Shown here in pieces: positions 22,005-23,498 of a DNA stretch of 23,498 nt. The DNA comes from a virus. How positions within the stretch are numbered: the stretch's first letter is position 1; each line of letters begins with the position of its first letter. Under the pieces are notes generated by a model. The model saw nothing but the letters and a program-made list of their open reading frames with translations, was not told the origin of the DNA and searched no databases. A program made the translations under genes and the position numbers. The stretch is taken from positions 1 to 23,498 of the IMG/VR virus record IMGVR_UViG_3300032288_004213; one strand, given 5' to 3'.

Positions 22005-22049
22005 TGTAACAAAACTGTAACACTACTGGTTTGTAACGGGTTTTGTAAC
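22005..22049 (+). repeat. Four short TGTAAC repeats after the CmoA-like gene
   Basis: TGTAAC occurs at 22005-22010, 22016-22021, 22032-22037 and 22044-22049, with 11, 16 and 12 nt between starts. Flanks are A/T-rich, often TTTTGTAAC or TGTAACAAAA. The cluster lies between the last stop and the terminator, outside any gene. It may be a protein binding site on DNA or RNA; I know no named element that matches. Confidence 0.5.
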
Positions 22050-22100
22050 AAAAATCCTCCAAAATAAGCCAAAAAACCTAAAAAAATTGTTATTTAATAT

Positions 22101-22139
22101 CAAGGGGTTAGTGGTTAGTTCCGCTAACCCTTTGTTTTT
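22101..22139 (+). terminator. Intrinsic terminator at the end of the long operon
   Basis: A 14-bp stem with two G-U pairs (22101-22114 with 22121-22134) closes a TTAGTT loop and is followed by five T at 22135-22139. The core is GGGTTAG paired with CTAACCC. It ends the transcript that carries the uvsY to CmoA-like genes and isolates the next promoter. Confidence 0.9.
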
Positions 22140-22155
22140 GCTTACGTTTTGTTCC

Positions 22156-22184
22156 TTGACAATAGGGGGTGTCTGGGATATGAT
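22156..22184 (+). promoter_or_regulatory. Strong sigma70-like (probably early) promoter
   Basis: Perfect TTGACA (22156-22161), 17-nt spacer, TATGAT (22179-22184). Transcription should start near 22191, giving a leader of about 24 nt with a GAAAGGAAG ribosome binding site. It lies just after a terminator and before a run of small genes. Its elements and spacing are identical to the promoter at 22982. Confidence 0.9.
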
Positions 22185-22214
22185 AATAATATAAGCAGAA
22201 AGGAAGTACCAAAC

Positions 22215-22421
22215 ATGTCGAACAGCTCAAATCCCAATCGTCGTCAGACCCTTCGTGACCTCGCTAACAGCGCACTCGCTGAGTATATTGCGAACGGTAA
22301 CAAGGTTCAGACTGTTACTCCGTCGAAAAAGAAAGTATCCACTTTCCGCTCGACATTCTCAGTTGCATCGCAAGGTCGCAAGTTGCAGACCCTTCGTTCT
22401 TCTGGTTACTCATCTCGCTAA
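22215..22421 (+). CDS. Small basic early protein, unknown
   Basis: This 68-residue protein starts at the ATG at 22215, after GAAAGGAAG; an in-frame start further upstream would lie within the promoter. It is very rich in Ser, Arg and Lys (NPNRRQTLRDLANSALAEYI, a short helix, then KKKVSTFRSTF and GRKLQTLRSSGYSSR). The basic, Ser-rich tail suggests binding to nucleic acid or to a host protein. I recognise no family. Such small early genes of T4-like phages often act on host machinery, but nothing in the sequence shows the target. The gene lies first behind a strong promoter and is followed 15 nt later by another small gene. Confidence 0.75.
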   Translation: MSNSSNPNRRQTLRDLANSALAEYIANGNKVQTVTPSKKKVSTFRSTFSVASQGRKLQTLRSSGYSSR

Positions 22422-22436
22422 TTGAAAGGAAAAAAT

Positions 22437-22649
22437 ATGAACTACGCTTTTGAAATGTATGTCCGTCTGTTTGCATCAGCTCTCGCTCATGCCGACGATG
22501 TAAACGGTTGGACAGCCGAGAAGTTGGAAGAAATTGCCACCAAAAACCACGTGGCTGACGGCTACTTTTCGTTCGACGGTATTCTCGACGACTTGACTGA
22601 ACTAACTGGCAGTGAAGATATCGCCGCTGCTATTCTTAACAACGCCTAA
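22437..22649 (+). CDS. Small acidic protein, unknown
   Basis: This 70-residue protein begins at the ATG at 22437, placed after AAAGGAAAA; a TTG in frame at 22422 overlaps the ribosome binding site and is less likely. The sequence is helical and acidic: MNYAFEMYVRLFASALAHAD, NGWTAEKLEEIATKNHVADG, FSFDGILDDLTELTGSEDIA and a hydrophobic end. There is no signal peptide, and the N-terminal hydrophobic part is amphipathic, not a membrane segment. It is the opposite of its basic neighbour in charge, so the two might interact; that is speculation. I recognise no family. Confidence 0.7.
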   Translation: MNYAFEMYVRLFASALAHADDVNGWTAEKLEEIATKNHVADGYFSFDGILDDLTELTGSEDIAAAILNNA

Positions 22650-22661
22650 GGAGAACACAAT

Positions 22662-22985
22662 ATGACTATCGCATCTGATATGAAAGCTGGTCTCGACCGT
22701 TACATCACCGCCATCAAGGCTGACTATGCTGGTTACAGCCCTATGAGCGATGTTCGTGCAGAGATGATTAAGGAATTCGACGCTGGGATTCGCTACGAGA
22801 TTCACCGCAAGTTCATCAAGGTAATCACTCGCGGTAGTGTTCACTCGTTCATCATGCGCGAAGATGATGGCAAGTTTAAGCGTGGCGACATTCTTAAAGC
22901 TGCCAGCTGGCGAGCACCTGCCAAAAACTTTGCCCGTGGTAATATTCTCAAGCCCCTAAGCAATGTTCGCTGGATGGGGGCTTGA
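22662..22985 (+). CDS. Conserved phage protein of unknown function
   Basis: This 107-residue protein has a perfect AAGGAG site before its ATG. The C-terminal half (FIKVITRGSVHSFIMREDDG, then KFKRGDILKAASWRAPAKNF and ARGNIL) is a pattern I recognise from many phages of marine and enteric bacteria, always as a hypothetical protein. The N-terminal half is helical (DMKAGLDRYITAIKADYAGY). The GDILKAASW and NFARGN pieces look like a small conserved domain, perhaps for nucleic-acid binding given its basic nature. Its stop codon lies within the -35 box of the next promoter, so transcription units are tightly packed. No function is known to me. Confidence 0.75.
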   Translation: MTIASDMKAGLDRYITAIKADYAGYSPMSDVRAEMIKEFDAGIRYEIHRKFIKVITRGSVHSFIMREDDGKFKRGDILKAASWRAPAKNFARGNILKPLSNVRWMGA

Positions 22986-23010
22986 CAATCTTCCGCCAGT
23001 CGGCTATGAT
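22982..23010 (+). promoter_or_regulatory. Strong sigma70-like (probably early) promoter overlapping a stop codon
   Basis: TTGACA (22982-22987), 17-nt spacer, TATGAT (23005-23010): the same boxes and spacing as at 22156. The TGA stop of the preceding gene (22983-22985) is part of the -35 box. Expected start is near 23017, leaving a leader of about 18 nt with GAAAGGA before the ATG at 23035. Confidence 0.9.
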
Positions 23011-23034
23011 TAACATACGATGAAAGGAAAACCC

Positions 23035-23498
23035 ATGGCTTATACGTTCGATGCCCAAATTGTTTCCGACCTCCATAAGGATGCTTATGGTTGCCGTCCT
23101 AGTGCATTCTGGTGGGAGTGCTGGAATAAGGCTACTGACGACGAGCGTCAGGCTGAGTGGGATGATCTCCTCGAGCAGCTCGACATGGCTATCCGTCAGG
23201 AAGAGGAAGAGCGCGGCTCCGCTTTGGCTGACTTTGAGAAGGAACTCGCAGCCGTTATGGAAACTGGCAAGTGCGACGAGGCGACAGCTCTGTCTTATAT
23301 GACGCCTCTTGAATTTGAGGAAAACCCTTATCTTAACTCACAGGATGTTGAACATTGGGTATGGCAGATGGGTATTCTGTTTACTGATCGTGGTCGAGAA
23401 GTTGTTAAGACTGTCTGTGACATTTATAATGTGGGTTATCGTGATCCTAATGGCTACGAAGATGACGGTCAGCCTGACGAAGCTCAGGAATGGCACGA
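23035..23498 (+). CDS. Conserved phage hypothetical protein (3' end outside window)
   Basis: The frame is open from ATG 23035 to the window end (154 complete codons). The start follows GAAAGGAAAA. An in-frame ATG at 23020 would be only a few nt from the expected transcription start and has no ribosome binding site, so it is less likely. The N-terminus (YTFDAQIVSDLHKDAYGCRP, then WWECWNKATDDERQAEWDDL) is a domain I recognise from many phage genomes, always of unknown function. It is followed by an acidic helix (EEEERGSALADFEKELAAVM) and a Cys at the GKCDEATAL turn. The visible C-terminal part (VEHWVWQMGILFTDRGREVV) is helical and Trp-rich. It is probably an early gene by its promoter. Confidence 0.8.
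   Translation, partial: MAYTFDAQIVSDLHKDAYGCRPSAFWWECWNKATDDERQAEWDDLLEQLDMAIRQEEEERGSALADFEKELAAVMETGKCDEATALSYMTPLEFEENPYLNSQDVEHWVWQMGILFTDRGREVVKTVCDIYNVGYRDPNGYEDDGQPDEAQEWH

Noticed and set aside
1-23498. tRNA genes, CRISPR arrays, insertion sequences, homing endonucleases or inteins
   Set aside because: I saw no cloverleaf-like sequence, spaced repeat array, transposase or LAGLIDADG/GIY-YIG motif. The conserved genes read without interruption.

Overview
The window is part of the genome of a tailed double-stranded DNA phage of the T4-like (contractile-tailed, Straboviridae/Kyanoviridae-type) lineage. Every clear gene is on the + strand. The head genes (homologues of T4 21, 22 and 23), UvsY, UvsW, the late sigma factor gp55 and the recombination nuclease pair gp47/gp46 are recognisable from sequence, and T4-type late promoters (TATAAATA) stand before several structural genes. 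The order 21-22-23-tail protein-uvsY-uvsW-55-47-46 resembles, from memory, T4-like phages of marine bacteria, cyanobacteria and alphaproteobacteria more than T4 itself. The host cannot be read from the window.

Layout. (1) 1-7932 is a tail-fibre/adhesin island: the C-terminal part of a repeat-containing fibre, a small protein, a 1132-residue beta-rich adhesin, a 451-residue fibre, three tandem paralogous small tail proteins, a glycine-rich adhesin and a small accessory protein. (2) 7948-8778 is a lone QueC-like PP-loop enzyme. (3) 8815-13222 is the capsid-building block: two probable prohead core proteins, an unknown protein, the prohead protease, the scaffold and the major capsid protein, closed by a strong terminator. 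(4) 13293-13841 is a tail-tube-like protein read from its own late promoter. (5) 13943-22001 is a long run of overlapping genes: uvsY, uvsW, a small conserved protein, gene 55, 47, 46, a peptide deformylase, a cytosine-C5 DNA methyltransferase and a CmoA-like carboxy-SAM synthase. (6) After a terminator at 22101-22139, 22156-23498 holds small probable early genes under sigma70-like promoters.

The most striking feature is the last pair of region 5. The final gene closely resembles CmoA, the enzyme that makes carboxy-S-adenosylmethionine from SAM and prephenate, and it keeps an arginine aligned with the CmoA residue that binds the extra carboxylate. It overlaps a cytosine DNA methyltransferase whose motif X has arginine in place of the near-invariant asparagine. 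As I recall, an engineered CpG methyltransferase gained carboxy-SAM use by changing this same asparagine to lysine. The pair therefore suggests a natural system that carboxymethylates cytosine in phage DNA, giving 5-carboxymethylcytosine. This is inference from sequence and needs chemical proof.

Together the genes cover host recognition, capsid assembly, recombination-dependent replication, late transcription (gp55 with its promoters) and probable DNA modification. Two neighbouring genes (13293 and 13943) have promoters so close to their start codons that their mRNAs may be leaderless.
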